NCBI GenBank assembly: GCA_019661855.1
Contig: JAIFWM010000006.1
Location: 1 to 20,145, forward strand
Direction: 5' to 3'
Length of the DNA stretch: 20,145 bases
Source: Candidatus Parcubacteria bacterium
GTDB lineage: Bacteria; Patescibacteriota; Minisyncoccia; Phycocordibacterales; SBAW01
Shown here in pieces: positions 19,374 to 20,145 of the stretch; within the stretch, counting starts at the first letter, position 1; the number at the start of each line of letters is the position of its first letter. Position numbers and translations under genes: made by a program. Below the pieces are notes generated by a model. The model worked only from the letters and a program-made list of their open reading frames with translations. It had not been told where the DNA came from and ran no database searches.

Positions 19374-19637
19374 ATGTCCACACTCGCCGACTATGGTCGC
19401 ATGCTTTTAGGTCGTCGTTGTACCTGCAAAGAAAAACCAGGTTTAGCAGGCACACCCATCCACTACACAGATCACGTCAGTGGATGGAAAGTTGATGGTA
19501 TTGAAAACCGTCAGGAGCTGACGGTTGTTTGTCCAAAATGTGGATTCCTGTGGTCCTTTGCAATTTTGGGGATTGCTGGCAAAGCCACCCTTGAAGAGCG
19601 CCGCGCAGAAGAAAAGCGCCGCTTTTACAGCAAGTAG
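19374..19637 (+). CDS. Small zinc-ribbon-like protein, 87 aa
   Basis: I do not recognise a named family. The product MSTLADYGRMLLGRRCTCKEKPG contains a CTC pair, and VVCPKCGFLWSF further on supplies a CPKC knuckle, so four cysteines (C-x-C and C-x2-C) could hold a zinc ion. The C-terminal tail ATLEERRAEEKRRFYSK is a charged helix. ATG 19374 is chosen because AGGAGG lies 5 bases upstream; the longer frame from 19332 would place the start inside a probable -10 box. The gene is followed by a strong terminator. It lies 41 bases after the MFS gene and may be read alone or with it. Confidence 0.75.
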   Translation: MSTLADYGRMLLGRRCTCKEKPGLAGTPIHYTDHVSGWKVDGIENRQELTVVCPKCGFLWSFAILGIAGKATLEERRAEEKRRFYSK

Positions 19638-19649
19638 CCTCACATCAAG

Positions 19650-19688
19650 ACACCCAGCGGACTCGTTTCCGCTGGGTGTTCTCTTTAC
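19650..19688 (+). terminator. Rho-independent terminator between convergent genes
   Basis: CACCCAGCGG (19651-19660) pairs perfectly with CCGCTGGGTG (19669-19678) around an 8-base loop, followed by TTCTCTTT. The stem can also serve the convergent DUF2795 gene, though the T-run on that strand is weak. Confidence 0.88.
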
Positions 19689-19936
19689 TCTTCCACTTCA
19701 TCCATCTCACTCATTTCACCTGTCTCGCCTGAGTCTTGTTCGTCACTCAAGGACTCCATCACTTCTGTAGGAGAGTTAAACTGCTCCCCTTCAGGTAACT
19801 TTTGCAGCATTTGTATTACCTCTTCGGAAGCACCATTTTCTTGCGCGGTCTCAAGAATTTGATTTTTATCTGCTGGGAACTCTACTCCTTTTAAGTTCTT
19901 AGTAACCTCTGCTACGTTAAATTTTACGTCAGCCAT
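19685..19936 (-). CDS. DUF2795 domain protein, 83 aa
   Basis: The first 60 residues match the DUF2795 domain: VTKNLKGVEFPADKNQILETAQENGASEEVIQMLQKLPEGEQFNSPTEVMESL, with the typical (L)xGVxFPADKxxIL, NGA and LPxxxxxxxxxVM elements. The tail SDEQDSGETGEMSEMDEVEE is strongly acidic and probably disordered. In other bacteria single DUF2795 domains occur as small soluble proteins of unknown role; the domain is helical. The gene has its own unit on the minus strand; the promoter would lie near 19940-19970, where no convincing boxes are visible. It converges on the zinc-ribbon gene at a shared terminator. Confidence 0.88.
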   Translation of the reverse strand: MADVKFNVAEVTKNLKGVEFPADKNQILETAQENGASEEVIQMLQKLPEGEQFNSPTEVMESLSDEQDSGETGEMSEMDEVEE

Positions 19937-20035
19937 GTTATTTATACATTAGACAATAATTTTTTGATCCTAGCGGCTTTGCCCTGAACAGGAGATGAAT
20001 TGTGGCCTTCGCATTTTTGGTATACTGGAGGATCA

Positions 20036-20145
20036 ATGAACAAGTACATTACTTTGCAGTTTTTGGGTCCTGTCGTGGGCATACTCGCTTTGGTTCTTCT
20101 AACAAGTGTTGCTTACGGCTACGTACAAATCTTCCCATCTTTCCC
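20036..20145 (+). CDS. Exported or membrane protein, N-terminus only
   Basis: The start ATG 20036 is preceded by GGAGG (20027-20031) 4 bases upstream. The 36 visible codons read MNKYITLQFLGPVVGILALVLLTSVAYGYVQIFPSF, a short positively charged N-terminus followed by one hydrophobic segment of about 20 residues, so it is a signal peptide or a first transmembrane helix. The rest is outside the window and no family can be named. TATACT at 20021-20026 resembles a -10 box but overlaps the ribosome-binding region, so it cannot serve this start. Confidence 0.6.
   Translation, partial: MNKYITLQFLGPVVGILALVLLTSVAYGYVQIFPSF

Noticed and set aside
1..20145. Recoded TGA as in Gracilibacteria/Absconditabacteria
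   Set aside because: TGA ends several recognised genes at sensible positions and does not interrupt conserved protein motifs, so the standard code applies.
1..20145. CRISPR array, transposase or prophage genes
   Set aside because: No spaced direct repeats, transposase motifs or phage structural genes were seen on either strand.

Overview
The window looks like a piece of a Patescibacteria/CPR chromosome, most likely Parcubacteria. The grounds are gene content and style rather than any marker phylogeny: compact core proteins (Fmt of 249 aa, MurA with a shortened N-terminal half, a clamp-loader delta-prime-like protein of the type seen in Parcubacteria), many short overlaps, several near-leaderless starts, small orphan proteins with strong promoters, and a group I intron in a tRNA gene. 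TGA serves as a normal stop (cyoE, the 93-aa gene before murA), so the code is standard. Base composition is moderate, roughly mid-40s % GC by eye, with one clearly GC-richer orphan gene near 16.3-16.6 kb.

Layout. 1-2452 (minus): mreB, a frameshifted and internally deleted DNA polymerase III delta-prime-like gene, nth and the start of frr, read as one unit. 2497-3746 (plus): an unknown 190-aa protein with a clear promoter and terminator, then a TrpR-like HTH regulator bracketed by two identical 24-bp perfect palindromes. 3777-5274 (minus): a small unknown basic protein coupled to murA, whose active-site Cys is Asp. 5300-6586 (plus): def and fmt, the formyl-methionine cycle pair. 6583-7340 (minus): a hibernation-factor-like protein and a VOC/glyoxalase-fold protein.

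7396-13245 holds the most striking cluster: a cytochrome bo3-type quinol oxidase, cyoABCD, preceded on the same strand by an MBL-fold hydrolase and an easily missed 51-aa membrane protein. The heme O synthase gene cyoE lies further downstream, is C-terminally short, and overlaps antisense with a His-rich membrane protein. A 60-aa orphan with its own consensus promoter sits between cyoD and cyoE on the opposite strand. CyoB keeps all heme and copper ligands, the proton-channel residues and the quinol-site residues. CyoA-D form the terminal oxidase and CyoE supplies heme O. No NADH dehydrogenase, quinone synthesis or other respiratory gene is visible here.

13310-17852: a DUF817 membrane protein; a translationally coupled nucleotidyltransferase plus metallophosphoesterase pair; a small zinc-ribbon-like protein; tRNA-Asn(GUU) interrupted in its anticodon by a 219-nt group I intron; a GC-rich orphan; an anchored helical protein; and a DUF1801 protein. 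17911-20145: a 14-TM DHA2-type MFS exporter, a zinc-ribbon-like small protein with a strong Shine-Dalgarno, a DUF2795 protein, and the start of an exported or membrane protein cut by the window edge. The only stretch over 300 bases without protein genes, 15789-16296, holds the intron-bearing tRNA and two divergent promoters.
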